Shown here piece after piece: positions 23,976 to 33,172 of a stretch of 64,000 nt of DNA; within the stretch, counting starts at the first letter, position 1; every line of letters begins with the position of its first letter. Both the position numbers and the translations under genes were made by a program. The stretch is from Faecalicatena contorta (GTDB lineage: Bacteria > Bacillota > Clostridia > Lachnospirales > Lachnospiraceae). The stretch spans positions 347,674 to 411,673 of the forward strand of contig NZ_QGDS01000003.1 of assembly GCF_003149105.1 (NCBI RefSeq), written 5' to 3'. Under the pieces are notes generated by a model, which saw only the letters and a list, made by a program, of their open reading frames with translations, did no database searches and was not told the DNA's origin.

Positions 23976-24644
23976 TTATCTTTTTACGAAACCAAAATCA
24001 GGACCAAAGCTGGCTACAAACCAAACCCGCCCATATATTTCACTCCGCTTCACATTACCAATATCAGCCATTCTGCTGTCATCACTGCTGGAATGGTTAT
24101 CTCCCAGCACAAAAAACTCATCACCGCCCAATGTCAGAGGTTCATCTGCAATGCCGGCTTCCTTGATATACTCCGCATAAATATGCTTTGTCATAACCTC
24201 ATCGTTGATGTAAATATTACCATCTTTAATCTGTATTGTTTCACCTGGGAGACCTACAATCCGTTTCACCGAATAATGGGTATTCTCATTTCCATTCGGC
24301 TTAAATGCAATAATGTCCCCGCGTTTAGGTTTACTTGCATTATAAACAAGTCTGTTTATCATTACAACATTACCATTATTTAGAACAGGCTTCATAGAAT
24401 CGCCTGCATTACTGACTCTCTGTCCAAAAAACCAAACAAGCATAAATGCAATGACACAGACAATCACAATCTGTACAACCCAGTTCACAATCACACCAGT
24501 ATTTTGTTTTTCTACTTTCGTTTTTTCCTTCCGAAACCGCAGCTCAGGTTTTCCTGTATCAAACTTCAGCTCTCGTTTCTTTTTCACTCTTCGCTTTCTT
24601 TTCGCCTGTCCCCTATGCTTTTTCCGAAAATTTAAATCTGCCAT
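23976..24644 (-). CDS. lepB: Signal peptidase I (second copy, basic N-terminus)
   Basis: A 222-residue type I signal peptidase with a highly basic cytosolic tail (residues 7-46, many Lys/Arg), one transmembrane helix at about 51-73, catalytic Ser83 (NAGDSM) and Lys127 (YSVKRIVGLPGE), and the box GDNHSSSDDSR. It differs from the first copy by its tail and by AGDSM instead of SGSSM. The pair may have different substrate preferences. Confidence 0.93.
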   Translation of the reverse strand: MADLNFRKKHRGQAKRKRRVKKKRELKFDTGKPELRFRKEKTKVEKQNTGVIVNWVVQIVIVCVIAFMLVWFFGQRVSNAGDSMKPVLNNGNVVMINRLVYNASKPKRGDIIAFKPNGNENTHYSVKRIVGLPGETIQIKDGNIYINDEVMTKHIYAEYIKEAGIADEPLTLGGDEFFVLGDNHSSSDDSRMADIGNVKRSEIYGRVWFVASFGPDFGFVKR

Positions 24645-24688
24645 TTTCTTTCCTCATATAAGAAACACCGTTTCCAATTATACATAAA

Positions 24689-24718
24689 AGGGACAATATA
24701 CATGTTGTACTTGTCCCT
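24689..24718 (-). terminator. Hairpin between rplS and lepB
   Basis: AGGGACAA and TTGTCCCT pair across a 14-base loop; on the minus strand TTTATGTAT follows. It probably reduces readthrough from rplS into lepB. Confidence 0.65.
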
Positions 24719-24728
24719 CTCATAGTTA

Positions 24729-25076
24729 CTATTTTACTAATTCTTTTACCTTAGCTCTCTTACCAACGCGGTCTCTCAAGTAGTTCAGTTTTGCTCTTCT
24801 GACTTTACCTCTGCGCACAACCTCTACTCTTTCAACGTTAGGGGAATGTAACGGCCATGTTTTCTCAACACCGATTCCATTAGAATTCTTTCTCACTGTG
24901 AAAGTAGCCCTTGTGCTTCCGCCCTGTTTCTTTAAAACTGTGCCTTCAAACACCTGAATTCTCTCACGTGCACCCTCTTTAATCTTAGCGTATACTTTTA
25001 CAGTATCACCAACATGAAACTCCGGTGCGTTTTCCTTTAATTGTTCTGCCTCGATACTTCTGATAATATCATTCAT
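24729..25076 (-). CDS. rplS: Ribosomal protein bL19
   Basis: A 115-residue 50S subunit protein at the 30S-50S interface. The recognisable core is [49 protein letters not shown] and the C-terminal [21 protein letters not shown]. First gene of the rplS-lepB-rbgA-lepB-rnhB-yraN run; separated from trmD, its usual neighbour, by pdp and a CAP-domain gene. Confidence 0.97.
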   Translation of the reverse strand: MNDIIRSIEAEQLKENAPEFHVGDTVKVYAKIKEGARERIQVFEGTVLKKQGGSTRATFTVRKNSNGIGVEKTWPLHSPNVERVEVVRRGKVRRAKLNYLRDRVGKRAKVKELVK

Positions 25077-25079
25077 TGT

Positions 25080-25160
25080 GTGACCTCCTTCATATTTAGA
25101 CGTTCTTAATACCTGTCTGCAGACTCATATGGTGTCTGCAAAACTATTTTTGCATCAGAG
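25080..25160 (-). promoter_or_regulatory. Candidate L19 leader RNA
   Basis: The minus-strand leader contains ATGCAAAAAT...TTTTGCAGACACC and GTCTGCAGACAGG elements able to form two small stems just before the AAGGAGG of rplS. Position fits the ribosomal-protein leaders that autoregulate rplS in Firmicutes, but I cannot confirm the family match by eye. Confidence 0.35.
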
Positions 25161-25229
25161 GACCATCATTTCTTACTTCACAACTGTTGTATTTTATCAC
25201 ATTTCCTTATAGGTTTCAAGTCCTTTTTA

Positions 25230-26567
25230 TTACTGTGCTAAAACAGGTGCCAGCTCCACTCCATCTGCTGTAACCTTTGCATGAATAAGGGGCTGCATTT
25301 CTGGCTTTTCATCTTTAATCAAATACGCCTCCTGAAGCAGCTTTTCTGCTTTACCGAATAATGCTTTATCAGAAGCATACATTTCAGCAAGTACTTCGCC
25401 TTCTTCCACGTAATCACCTGTCTTCTTATTTAAAATAAGGCCTGCCAGATAATCGATTTCACTGTCTAATGTCTCTCTGCCTGCACCCAGCAATACAGAG
25501 GCTATTCCACATTTTTCTGTATTTAAGTGATTTACAAATCCAGACCTTACTGCTTTTACTTCACTTCTATAAGGAGTGGCTCCAAACTTATTTGTGTCTT
25601 TAATAACGGAAGAATCTCCGCCCTGCGCCTCTACCATCTCTACTAATTTATCAAATGCCCTGCCGCTCTCCAGTGCTTCTCTTGCCATTGCCTCACACTC
25701 TTTTATATCACCTTTTCCTGCAACGTACAACATATTAGAAGCCAGCGTTATACAAACTTCTGTTAAATCTTTTGGACCTCTTCCCTTCAGAGTCTCCACT
25801 GATTCTATAACTTCTAAAGAATTGCCGATGGCATATCCCAGAGGGATATCCATATCTGTTACTACTGCCATTGTTTTTCTTCCGGCATGTTCCCCAATTT
25901 CAACCATGGCTTTGGAAAGTTCGATGGAGCTTTCCAATGTCTTCATAAATGCGCCACTGCCTGTTTTTACATCAAGAACAATACAATCACTTCCAGATGC
26001 CAGTTTTTTACTCATTATAGATGCGGCAATCAAAGGTATGCTGTCTACCGTTCCGGTTACATCCCGGAGAGCGTATAATTTCTTATCTGCCGGCGCCAAA
26101 TTGCCAGACTGTCCGGCAACGCTGACACCTACTTTATTTACAATAGAGAAGAATTCTTCCTGATTCAGTGCCATCTTCATTCCCGGAATCGCTTCAAATT
26201 TATCAATCGTTCCACCTGTATGTCCAAGCCCCCTGCCTGACATTTTGGCTACCTTTACACCACACGCTGCAACAATTGGTCCTATAACGATTGTAGTCTT
26301 GTCTCCGACGCCGCCGGTGCTGTGTTTGTCTACCTTCACTCCCTCAATGGGAGATAAATCCACCATGTCCCCAGATCTGGCAACCTCCATTGTCAATGAG
26401 GCTGTCTCTTCTGCATCCATCCCTTGAAAGCAGATCGCCATCAGCATAGCAGACATCTGATAATCCGGAATTTCACCATTTACGTATCCGGCAACCATTT
26501 CAGTAATCTCTGAATTAGTCAGCTTCTCCCCTTTTTTCTTTTTTACAATCAAATCGTACATTCTCAT
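25230..26567 (-). CDS. pdp: Pyrimidine-nucleoside phosphorylase
   Basis: A 445-residue cytosolic enzyme that splits thymidine/uridine with phosphate to base and (deoxy)ribose 1-phosphate. The family signature SGRGLGHTGGTIDKFEAIPG is at about 112-131 and KVDKHSTGGVGDKTT at about 79-93. Length equals the Bacillus Pdp/DeoA type. Start behind AGGAGGTAGCTTC. It stands alone between rplS and the divergent CAP-domain gene. Confidence 0.95.
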   Translation of the reverse strand: MRMYDLIVKKKKGEKLTNSEITEMVAGYVNGEIPDYQMSAMLMAICFQGMDAEETASLTMEVARSGDMVDLSPIEGVKVDKHSTGGVGDKTTIVIGPIVAACGVKVAKMSGRGLGHTGGTIDKFEAIPGMKMALNQEEFFSIVNKVGVSVAGQSGNLAPADKKLYALRDVTGTVDSIPLIAASIMSKKLASGSDCIVLDVKTGSGAFMKTLESSIELSKAMVEIGEHAGRKTMAVVTDMDIPLGYAIGNSLEVIESVETLKGRGPKDLTEVCITLASNMLYVAGKGDIKECEAMAREALESGRAFDKLVEMVEAQGGDSSVIKDTNKFGATPYRSEVKAVRSGFVNHLNTEKCGIASVLLGAGRETLDSEIDYLAGLILNKKTGDYVEEGEVLAEMYASDKALFGKAEKLLQEAYLIKDEKPEMQPLIHAKVTADGVELAPVLAQ

Positions 26568-26818
26568 GAAGCTACCTCCTGCTGAATCTTATGCTCTAAA
26601 CTAAATTATTTCATGTTACTTTTATATTAAATCCCTTACTTGTATTTCTAAGTATAATCCATATTGTGATAGAAATCACCACTTCTTTACAATACCACAT
26701 ATAACGCAGACTCGCCCCGATTCCAAATGTTACCTGTATATTATCCCTTTATTTCATGATATTATTTTCTTGTAATATTTCTGTAACAATATCACAATAT
26801 TTTAGGAGGTACATATTC

Positions 26819-27610
26819 ATGAAGCGTAAGATATTACCGGCACTGCTTGCAACGGCTGTTGTAGGAGCAGCCGCAATGAGTCCCTTGTCCGTACAGGCGG
26901 CATCACCAGCAGAGATATGCCAGCAAGTACAGGGCAGAACCGTCTACATCAACGGAAGCATCACCAGTGCAGACGAGCTGAAACAAAAACTGGAGGAACT
27001 GGGAATCAACTGTACAATTCCTGACTTGTCTAACTGTGTACTGCCAAGTCAGCCTGAAACACCGGAGCAGCCAGACACGAGCCAGCCTGAAACACCAGAG
27101 CAGCCGGGTACGAATCAACCTGACACAAATCAGCCTGAAACACCAGAGCAGCCGGACGCAAACCAACCGGATACGAACCAGCCTGAAACACCAGAAAAGC
27201 CAGATACGAATCAGCCGGGTACCGGTCAAGAGAATGCAAGTTATGTTCAGCAGGTAGTCAATCTTGTAAATCAGGAACGTGCCAAAGCAGGCCTGTCACC
27301 AGTTACAGCCGATGCATCTATTGAAGCTGCAGCACTGGTACGCGCCAAAGAAACTGAAATATCTTTTTCACACACACGCCCTGATGGAAGTTCTTTCAGT
27401 ACAGCACTTGTTCAGCAGGGAGTACGGTTCTATGGTGCCGGTGAAAACATCGCCTGGGGACAAAAAACTCCGGAACAGGTCATGAACGGATGGATGAACA
27501 GTGAAGGACACAGAGCCAACATCCTGAATGCCAAATTTACTAAAATTGGTGTAGGTTACTATCAGAATGCATCTGGTACAAACTACTGGACACAATTGTT
27601 CACCTATTAA
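26819..27610 (+). CDS. Secreted CAP/SCP-domain protein with Pro-Glu-Thr repeat linker
   Basis: A 263-residue exported protein. The start at 26819 follows TAGGAGG; residues 1-28 are a signal peptide (MKRKILPALLATAVVGAAAM...VQAA). A repetitive linker at about 79-140 is built of QPETPEQPDTN-like units. The C-terminal CAP domain (about 142-263) contains VNLVNQERAKAGLSP, SHTRPDG, GENIAWG, WMNSEGHRANILN and IGVGYY, with the His and Glu of the conserved cavity. Similar clostridial proteins are surface or spore associated; activity is unknown. Confidence 0.9.
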   Translation: MKRKILPALLATAVVGAAAMSPLSVQAASPAEICQQVQGRTVYINGSITSADELKQKLEELGINCTIPDLSNCVLPSQPETPEQPDTSQPETPEQPGTNQPDTNQPETPEQPDANQPDTNQPETPEKPDTNQPGTGQENASYVQQVVNLVNQERAKAGLSPVTADASIEAAALVRAKETEISFSHTRPDGSSFSTALVQQGVRFYGAGENIAWGQKTPEQVMNGWMNSEGHRANILNAKFTKIGVGYYQNASGTNYWTQLFTY

Positions 27611-27625
27611 TTACCGCATAAAAAC

Positions 27626-27668
27626 AAAGCGCCCTTTCTGTATCTTGCAGAATATAGGGCGCTTTTAT
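27626..27668 (+). terminator. Terminator of the CAP-domain gene
   Basis: AAAGCGCCCT (27626-27635) pairs with AGGGCGCTTT (27656-27665), followed by TATTATTAT. Confidence 0.85.
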
Positions 27669-27706
27669 TATTATACAACCTGTCTTTTTATTCCCATAAT
27701 ATTTCT

Positions 27707-28426
27707 TTATTCCTCAAGCAGCTTTTTTTCGGAAGGCGTCAGCTCACATTTTTCCAGTAAGTCCGGCCGCCGCTCTTTTGTCCTTAAAACAGACTGCTCC
27801 CTGCGCCATTTTTCTATGTTCGCATGGTGACCTGAAAGCAGTACTTCCGGCACCTTTTTCCCATGCCACTCCTCGGGCCGTGAATACTGGGGATACTCCA
27901 GCAGGTTATCCTGAAAAGATTCGAACTCCGCCGACACATCATTGTGTAGTACTCCCGGTACCAAACGGGAAATGGCATCTACCATAACCATAGCAGGAAG
28001 CTCTCCCCCAGTCAGCACATAATCTCCTATAGAAACATAATCTGTTACAATCTCCTCCAGCACACGTTCATCAATACCTTCATAGTGCCCGCAGAGAAGA
28101 ACCAGTTCTTCCTCCTGGGCCAGCTCTTCCGCCATCTGCTGATTAAATGTCTGTCCCTGGGGGGACAGGTACACTACCCTTGGCCTTTTCCCCAGCTTCT
28201 CTGCAACTGCTTCATAAGCGAGGTAAACAGGTTCTGCCTGCATGAGCATACCTGCGCCGCCGCCATAAGGATAATCATCTACGCTCTGATGTTTATTAAA
28301 TGCATAATCACGGATATTCACGGCTTCAATGGATAACAGGCCATTATTGACTGCGCGTCCTGTAATACTAGTATTCAGCCCATCCATAACCATATCCGGA
28401 AACAATGTTAAAATATGAAAATTCAT
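27707..28426 (-). CDS. trmD: tRNA (guanine-N1-)-methyltransferase
   Basis: A 239-residue SPOUT enzyme that makes m1G37 and prevents frameshifting. Family motifs: MNFHILTLFPDM, DYPYGGGAGMLM, YLSPQGQTFNQ, GHYEGIDERVLE and the knot DYVLTGGELPAMVMVDAISRLVPGVL. Last gene of the ylxM-ffh-rpsP-khpA-rimM-trmD series. Confidence 0.97.
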   Translation of the reverse strand: MNFHILTLFPDMVMDGLNTSITGRAVNNGLLSIEAVNIRDYAFNKHQSVDDYPYGGGAGMLMQAEPVYLAYEAVAEKLGKRPRVVYLSPQGQTFNQQMAEELAQEEELVLLCGHYEGIDERVLEEIVTDYVSIGDYVLTGGELPAMVMVDAISRLVPGVLHNDVSAEFESFQDNLLEYPQYSRPEEWHGKKVPEVLLSGHHANIEKWRREQSVLRTKERRPDLLEKCELTPSEKKLLEE

Positions 28427-28450
28427 GTATCTTCTGCCCTTTCCCCCATA

Positions 28451-28477
28451 CTTATTGAACTACTAACGTTCAATAAG
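28451..28477. repeat. Perfect 10-bp inverted repeat between rimM and trmD
   Basis: CTTATTGAAC-TACTAAC-GTTCAATAAG in the 54-base gap. It could be a processing site or weak attenuator; there is no T-tract. Confidence 0.5.
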
Positions 28478-28480
28478 GTA

Positions 28481-28996
28481 TCATTTTCTCTCAGAAATCA
28501 GCCCATCCAGCAAATGCACCTTCATCGTGCGTTCCTCTACATTCACATCCAGGATACACTGTTGTATGGCCGGAATCAGCACTTCGCCGTATTCTTTTGA
28601 ATCTACTACATAGACCTCATTTGCTCCGGTTTCAAGTACATCTCTCAAAACACCGAACTCTGCCTCCCCGGTGAATACCTTCATACCAATCAAATCGGCA
28701 ATATAATACTCGCCCTCTTCCAGCTTCACCGCATCTTCTCTGCTTACAAGAAGACTTTTTCCTTTGTATTTCTCTACATCATTTATATTATCGATTCCTT
28801 TGAACTTTACGATAGCAAACTGTTTAAAAAACTTTACACCTTCTATCGTCAAAGGTACCTGCTCTTTTCCTGTATCTAAAGTAACTTGTTTTAAATCCTT
28901 AAATCTTGTCACATCATCCGTAGTCGGAAATACTTTAACTTCCCCACGGATTCCATGAGTAGAGGAAATAATCCCTACTTGTAAAAACTGCTCCAT
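28481..28996 (-). CDS. rimM: Ribosome maturation factor RimM
   Basis: A 171-residue 30S maturation factor. The start at 28996 ([22 protein letters not shown]) is chosen for GGAGGAAAG upstream. The N-terminal RimM barrel has [21 protein letters not shown], and the PRC-barrel has [12 protein letters not shown]...EVYVVD...EVLIPAI. Confidence 0.95.
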   Translation of the reverse strand: MEQFLQVGIISSTHGIRGEVKVFPTTDDVTRFKDLKQVTLDTGKEQVPLTIEGVKFFKQFAIVKFKGIDNINDVEKYKGKSLLVSREDAVKLEEGEYYIADLIGMKVFTGEAEFGVLRDVLETGANEVYVVDSKEYGEVLIPAIQQCILDVNVEERTMKVHLLDGLISERK

Positions 28997-29059
28997 ATCT
29001 TTCCTCCTGCTTATACAGCTTGGTCTGGTCAAAAGCACGCGCCATTTTAAGGTAAAAGG

Positions 29060-29104
29060 AAAGGGGCAGGCTCTTTATGCGGATGCATGAAGGCTGTCCC
29101 TTTT
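29060..29104 (-). terminator. Hairpin between khpA and rimM
   Basis: AAAGGGGCAGGCT (29060-29072) pairs imperfectly with GGCTGTCCCTTTT (29092-29104). It occupies most of the 112-base gap and may attenuate transcription into rimM-trmD. Confidence 0.55.
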
Positions 29105-29108
29105 AACG

Positions 29109-29339
29109 TTATTGTACAATATCAACAACAACTCTCTTATCTTCCTTGGCAGCAGCCGCCTTAACTACAGAACGGATTGCCTTTGCAATACGGCCCTGCT
29201 TCCCGATGACCTTGCCCATATCGCCGTCAGCGACACGAACCTCAATCACAGTGGTTCTGCCGTCCTGTTTTTCAGAAACAACAACGCTGTCAGGCTCGTC
29301 TACTAATGCTTTCGCAATTACTTCAACTAATTCTTTCAT
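29109..29339 (-). CDS. khpA: KH-domain RNA-binding protein KhpA
   Basis: A 76-residue single KH domain protein (YlqC family). The GxxG loop reads GKQG within GKVIGKQGRIAKAIRSVVKAAA. In other Firmicutes it pairs with KhpB/Jag and affects cell elongation. Position between rpsP and rimM is conserved. Confidence 0.95.
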   Translation of the reverse strand: MKELVEVIAKALVDEPDSVVVSEKQDGRTTVIEVRVADGDMGKVIGKQGRIAKAIRSVVKAAAAKEDKRVVVDIVQ

Positions 29340-29362
29340 CTAAGCCACCTCCGCGGAACAGC

Positions 29363-29608
29363 TTATTTCTCAATTCCTGCTACTTTTAAGATTTTACCTA
29401 CTACTTCTGTAGGCTGAGCTCCGTTGTTTAACCATTTCTTAGCAGCTTCCTCATTAACTTTGATTCCGCTTGGCTCCAGGTTTGGATCGTATGTTCCGAT
29501 TTCTTCGATGAACTTGCCATCTCTTGGGGATCTGGAATCTGCTACTACGATTCTATAGAAAGGAGCCTTCTTCTGTCCCATTCTTTTTAATCTAATTTTT
29601 ACTGCCAT
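29363..29608 (-). CDS. rpsP: Ribosomal protein bS16
   Basis: An 81-residue 30S protein beginning [19 protein letters not shown], with [21 protein letters not shown]. The start at 29608 has GAGGTG at suitable spacing; the upstream in-frame ATG does not. Confidence 0.97.
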   Translation of the reverse strand: MAVKIRLKRMGQKKAPFYRIVVADSRSPRDGKFIEEIGTYDPNLEPSGIKVNEEAAKKWLNNGAQPTEVVGKILKVAGIEK

Positions 29609-29649
29609 TTTTTTCACCTCATCTTTTTCTTTTTTGTTTAATCTATGTG

Positions 29650-30999
29650 TTAAAAAGGAAGCTTGAACTTGCCTTTCTTACCACCCATCATACCCGGAAG
29701 TTTCTTCATCATCTTCCTTGCTTCATTGAACTGTTTTACCATGCGGTTCACTTCAGAAATATCCACGCCGGCCCCCCTTGCTATACGGTGCTTTCTTGAT
29801 GGATTGAGCAAATCCGGATTGCTGCGCTCTTCCGCTGTCATGGAATAAATCATGGCTTCCATACGGGCCATTCTCTTCTCATTCTCATCGGAATCAAAAT
29901 CCGGCATTTTGCCGCCGCCCATGCCGCCTAACCCGGGCATCATGCTCATTACACTTGACAGACCGCCCATTTTCTTCATTTGACTCATACTTTCCAGATA
30001 ATCCTCAAAGTCAAACTGGGCTTTTTTCATCTTCTCTGTCATCTTTTTGGCTTTTTCTTCGTCCAGCTCCGCCCCTGCTTTTTCAATCAAAGTCAGAACA
30101 TCGCCCATGCCAAGAATACGGGAAGCCATTCTATCGGGATAAAACTGCTCCAAATCGGAAAGCTTTTCTCCCATACCAACATAAAGAACCGGTCTTCCGG
30201 TCACAGCCTTAATTGACAAAGCTGCACCGCCTCTGGTATCACCGTCCAACTTTGTAACGATAACTCCATCTATACCGATTTTCTCATGAAAACTTCCGGC
30301 AACATTAACCGCATCCTGACCGGTCATGGCATCCACCACTAATATAGTCTGATGCACAGAAACTGCTTCTTTGATTTCCTGCAGTTCCGCCATCATATCT
30401 TCATCAATATGAAGGCGTCCGGCTGTATCCAGAATAACAATATTATTTCCATTCTTTACAGCATGTTCATAAGCCGCTTTTGCAATATCCGAAGGCTTAT
30501 TCTTATCTCCCATGGAAAATACTTCCACGCCCTGCTTCTCTCCATTAATCTGCAGCTGCTTAATAGCAGCGGGTCTGTACACATCACAGGCCACAAGAAG
30601 CGGTTTCTTTCCCTTTAATTTAAACTTTCCTGCAAGCTTCGCAGTGGTTGTCGTCTTACCGGCACCCTGAAGACCTGCCATCATAATCACTGTAATTGCG
30701 CTTCCCGGCTGCAATGCAATTTCTGTTGTCTCCGAGCCCATCAGTCTGACCAGCTCTTCATTTACAATCTTAATTACCATCTGCCCGGGATTCAGACCGT
30801 TCATCACATCCTGCCCGACTGCCCGTTCCTGCACATCTTTTATGAATCCCTTCACAACCTTGAAGTTGACATCTGCTTCCAGCAGAGCCATCTTCACTTC
30901 CTTCAGAGCCGTCTTCACATCATCTTCTGTGAGCCGCCCTTTACTGCGGAGATTCTTAAATACATTCTGAAGCTTTTCGGTTAAACTGTCAAATGCCAT
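29650..30999 (-). CDS. ffh: Signal recognition particle protein Ffh
   Basis: A 449-residue SRP GTPase that targets membrane proteins co-translationally. NG domain: [30 protein letters not shown] and [14 protein letters not shown]. The C-terminal M domain (about 300-449) is Met-rich with [13 protein letters not shown] and the SRP RNA-binding [11 protein letters not shown]. It follows ylxM with a one-base gap. Confidence 0.97.
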   Translation of the reverse strand: MAFDSLTEKLQNVFKNLRSKGRLTEDDVKTALKEVKMALLEADVNFKVVKGFIKDVQERAVGQDVMNGLNPGQMVIKIVNEELVRLMGSETTEIALQPGSAITVIMMAGLQGAGKTTTTAKLAGKFKLKGKKPLLVACDVYRPAAIKQLQINGEKQGVEVFSMGDKNKPSDIAKAAYEHAVKNGNNIVILDTAGRLHIDEDMMAELQEIKEAVSVHQTILVVDAMTGQDAVNVAGSFHEKIGIDGVIVTKLDGDTRGGAALSIKAVTGRPVLYVGMGEKLSDLEQFYPDRMASRILGMGDVLTLIEKAGAELDEEKAKKMTEKMKKAQFDFEDYLESMSQMKKMGGLSSVMSMMPGLGGMGGGKMPDFDSDENEKRMARMEAMIYSMTAEERSNPDLLNPSRKHRIARGAGVDISEVNRMVKQFNEARKMMKKLPGMMGGKKGKFKLPF

Positions 31000-31000
31000 T

Positions 31001-31351
31001 CTACAACTCCTCTATTATAGTATCAGAAATCCGCCGGATTTCCTCAACTATTCTGCCAATATCAGTGCCCTGCTTCTCATAAGAATCCAGCGCTTCATTA
31101 ATCTCTCTCACCTTTTCCTTCACAGAAAGAAACTTATCAACCAGATGCAGCTTATCCTCGTACCCTTCCAGAATCTTCTGGCAGCGCCTTACCAGGTCGT
31201 GTACACCCTGACGGCTGATTCCCTCCCCCTGTGCAATCTCACTCAGGGATAAATCCTCCAGCACAAACTGCTCGTAAATCTCTTTTTGATGTTCTGTGAG
31301 AAGTTCACCATAAAAATCAAATAACAATGCCTGTTCTAAAATTTTATTCAC
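31001..31351 (-). CDS. ylxM: YlxM-type helix-turn-helix protein, SRP operon
   Basis: A 116-residue protein related to sigma-factor region 4 helix-turn-helices (LTEHQKEIYEQFVLEDLSLSEIAQGEGISRQGVHDLVRRCQKIL). A GTG start at 31351 (NKILEQALLFDFYG) is chosen because GAGGTGATAAAT precedes it and the resulting length fits the family; the open frame extends upstream through a terminator-like hairpin. Streptococcal YlxM is described as an SRP accessory protein. Confidence 0.85.
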   Translation of the reverse strand: MNKILEQALLFDFYGELLTEHQKEIYEQFVLEDLSLSEIAQGEGISRQGVHDLVRRCQKILEGYEDKLHLVDKFLSVKEKVREINEALDSYEKQGTDIGRIVEEIRRISDTIIEEL

Positions 31352-31373
31352 ATTTATCACCTCAGCTATCATA

Positions 31374-31417
31374 CTAAAAAACGAAACAGGTGTCAAGTAC
31401 TTTTTCTTGACGCCTGT
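31374..31417 (-). terminator. Terminator/attenuator in the leader of ylxM-ffh
   Basis: Minus strand: ACAGGCGTCAAG, 8-base loop, CTTGACACCTGT (one mismatch), then TTCGTTTTTT. It sits 23 bases before the ylxM start. No gene on this strand ends within 290 bases upstream, so it is more likely a leader attenuator than a 3' terminator. Confidence 0.6.
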
Positions 31418-31714
31418 CATGAAGTCGGAAAATTTAGATTCTGTTAATTTTATAAAAATCACTTTATTTCCATTTTTGCTATAGATTCAATGGATTCGGG
31501 AGTTTTTATTTGAATTCCTCTGCTCCTTATATTTTAATAATACTTTGTTTGAATTTTTGCCTGAACTGGCATTAGTTTTTAGATACGGAAGATGTTACAA
31601 AATAAAAACATCTTAAAAAACACTAAATTTGCAACATCTCCCGCAAATCATTGATAAATACAATTGATTATTTCATAGCCCTTTTTAAAGATATAGTATG
31701 TCTTTATAGAAAAC

Positions 31715-32629
31715 TTACAATTGCATTAGATTTCCCACATGCAGTATTCCCCAGCCCTGCTGTGCATATTCTGTTCGGACACAGGACTGGCGCAGCTTCA
31801 GTTTAACCTCTACATTTGTCATATCCGGACACTTCGAAAGCAGACAGGCAATGGCCCCGGACACAATCGGGGTCGCCATGGATGTGCCACTTTTTATAAT
31901 ATAAGGTCTTGGCCAACGGTTCGTATAATCCCCGTTGCAGCTTTGGATATTCGTACCGGGTACTACCAAATCCGGTTTTACCACGCAGGATTCTGTAGGC
32001 CCATTTCCAGAATAATCCCACTCCTGGCGGGCGTCTCCGCGCCGCATAACTGTTCTGCGTTCCGCCAGTGCTCCTACCGTAATGACTTTTCTGCTTGTTC
32101 CCGGGACCGCTATTGTTCCTTCTCCAGGCCCATAATTTCCTGCTGATACCACAACAACCATGCCTGCATCCCACAATTTTTCTACAGCGTCCAGCAGCCG
32201 TTTCTCCTGCTCTGCTTCTACTCCCGGCTGTGTTCCTACGGAAATATTCACAATACGTACTCCCATTTTTTTGTACACATTTAACAGCCAGTCAATTCCT
32301 TCAACCACATTATCCACAGAACCATTTCCCTCATTATCAAGTACTTTTCCCATTAGGATTTCCGCCCTGGGAGCCATGCCTGCATATACACCGTTAGATA
32401 GCCTTCCGCTCCCTGCCAGGATTCCTGATACGTGAGTTCCATGCTTTCCGTCATCATATATTTGTTTCCTGTAATTCACAAAATCACGGAAACCAACAAT
32501 TCTTCTATCAAAATCAGGATGTATAGCAATTCCTGTGTCTAACACAGCTACACACACACCCTGTCCCATATATCGATTGGATATGATGTCTCCACACCAA
32601 TATCCTACTGCTTGCTTTACCCATTTCAT
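31715..32629 (-). CDS. Subtilisin-like serine protease (S8), probably intracellular
   Basis: A 304-residue peptidase with the complete triad: Asp31 in AVLDTGIAIHPDF, His66 in HGTHVSGILAG, Ser250 in SGTSMATPIVSGA, plus oxyanion Asn165 in SAGNYG. It begins MKWVKQAVGYWCGD with no signal peptide or long prodomain, as in intracellular subtilases such as AprX/IspA-like enzymes. Transcribed alone. Substrate unknown. The gap 31463-31714 on its 3' side shows no gene. Confidence 0.9.
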   Translation of the reverse strand: MKWVKQAVGYWCGDIISNRYMGQGVCVAVLDTGIAIHPDFDRRIVGFRDFVNYRKQIYDDGKHGTHVSGILAGSGRLSNGVYAGMAPRAEILMGKVLDNEGNGSVDNVVEGIDWLLNVYKKMGVRIVNISVGTQPGVEAEQEKRLLDAVEKLWDAGMVVVVSAGNYGPGEGTIAVPGTSRKVITVGALAERRTVMRRGDARQEWDYSGNGPTESCVVKPDLVVPGTNIQSCNGDYTNRWPRPYIIKSGTSMATPIVSGAIACLLSKCPDMTNVEVKLKLRQSCVRTEYAQQGWGILHVGNLMQL

Positions 32630-32791
32630 AGCAATACCCTTTTTTATATACTATTCATGGAAATGGGTTTTTGCTCATTTATTCCAATGCACTTATAATT
32701 AAAAAATTTTAAATTATTTTCCGAAATCCTCTCACACATTTTTAACCATTTACATATTATGAACTGTAATCAAACATATGGAGGATTTAAC

Positions 32792-33082
32792 ATGAGTGAA
32801 TTAAGTGCTACAAATTGCGGATGCGGATGCGACAGCAACTGTGGAAATAGTTGTGGAGGAAACGGTATAGGTTCCTGCCTGTGGATCATCATCCTGCTGT
32901 GCTGCTGCGGCGGCAATGGCTTTGGCGGCGGATGCGGCGGCGGATGCAATAGCGGATGCGGAAATGACAGTAGCTGTATCTGGATCATCATTCTGCTTCT
33001 CTGCTGTGGCGGCGGCTTTGGCGGCGGCTTTGGCGGCGGATGCAACAGTGGCTGTGGATGCAATAGCGGATGCGGATGCTAA
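32792..33082 (+). CDS. Gly/Cys-rich hydrophobic repeat protein
   Basis: A 96-residue protein, start chosen at 32792 behind GGAGG. It has two copies of a module: a hydrophobic SC(L/I)WIIILLxCC segment followed by GGGFGGGCGGGCNSGCG. About a quarter of residues are Gly and nearly a fifth Cys. I do not recognise a named family. The layout suggests a membrane-inserting or cross-linked structural protein, perhaps of the spore or envelope; metal binding is also possible. No maturation enzyme lies beside it. Confidence 0.75.
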   Translation: MSELSATNCGCGCDSNCGNSCGGNGIGSCLWIIILLCCCGGNGFGGGCGGGCNSGCGNDSSCIWIIILLLCCGGGFGGGFGGGCNSGCGCNSGCGC

Positions 33083-33124
33083 TGCTCAGCTCGAAAGAAT
33101 CTCTCGGTGTAATAAAACCATAGC

Positions 33125-33160
33125 AATATCCCCGGTACAACAAACTGTACCGGGGATATT
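33125..33160. terminator. Bidirectional terminator
   Basis: Perfect 15-bp stem AATATCCCCGGTACA / TGTACCGGGGATATT with a 6-base loop, between the convergent Gly/Cys-rich gene and the 47-residue gene. Confidence 0.9.
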
Positions 33161-33172
33161 GTTTGTAGCTAT

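Noticed and set aside
26903..27257. Several overlapping frames across the CAP-protein linker
   Set aside because: They are shadows of the repetitive Pro-Glu-Thr coding sequence, which stays open in many frames.
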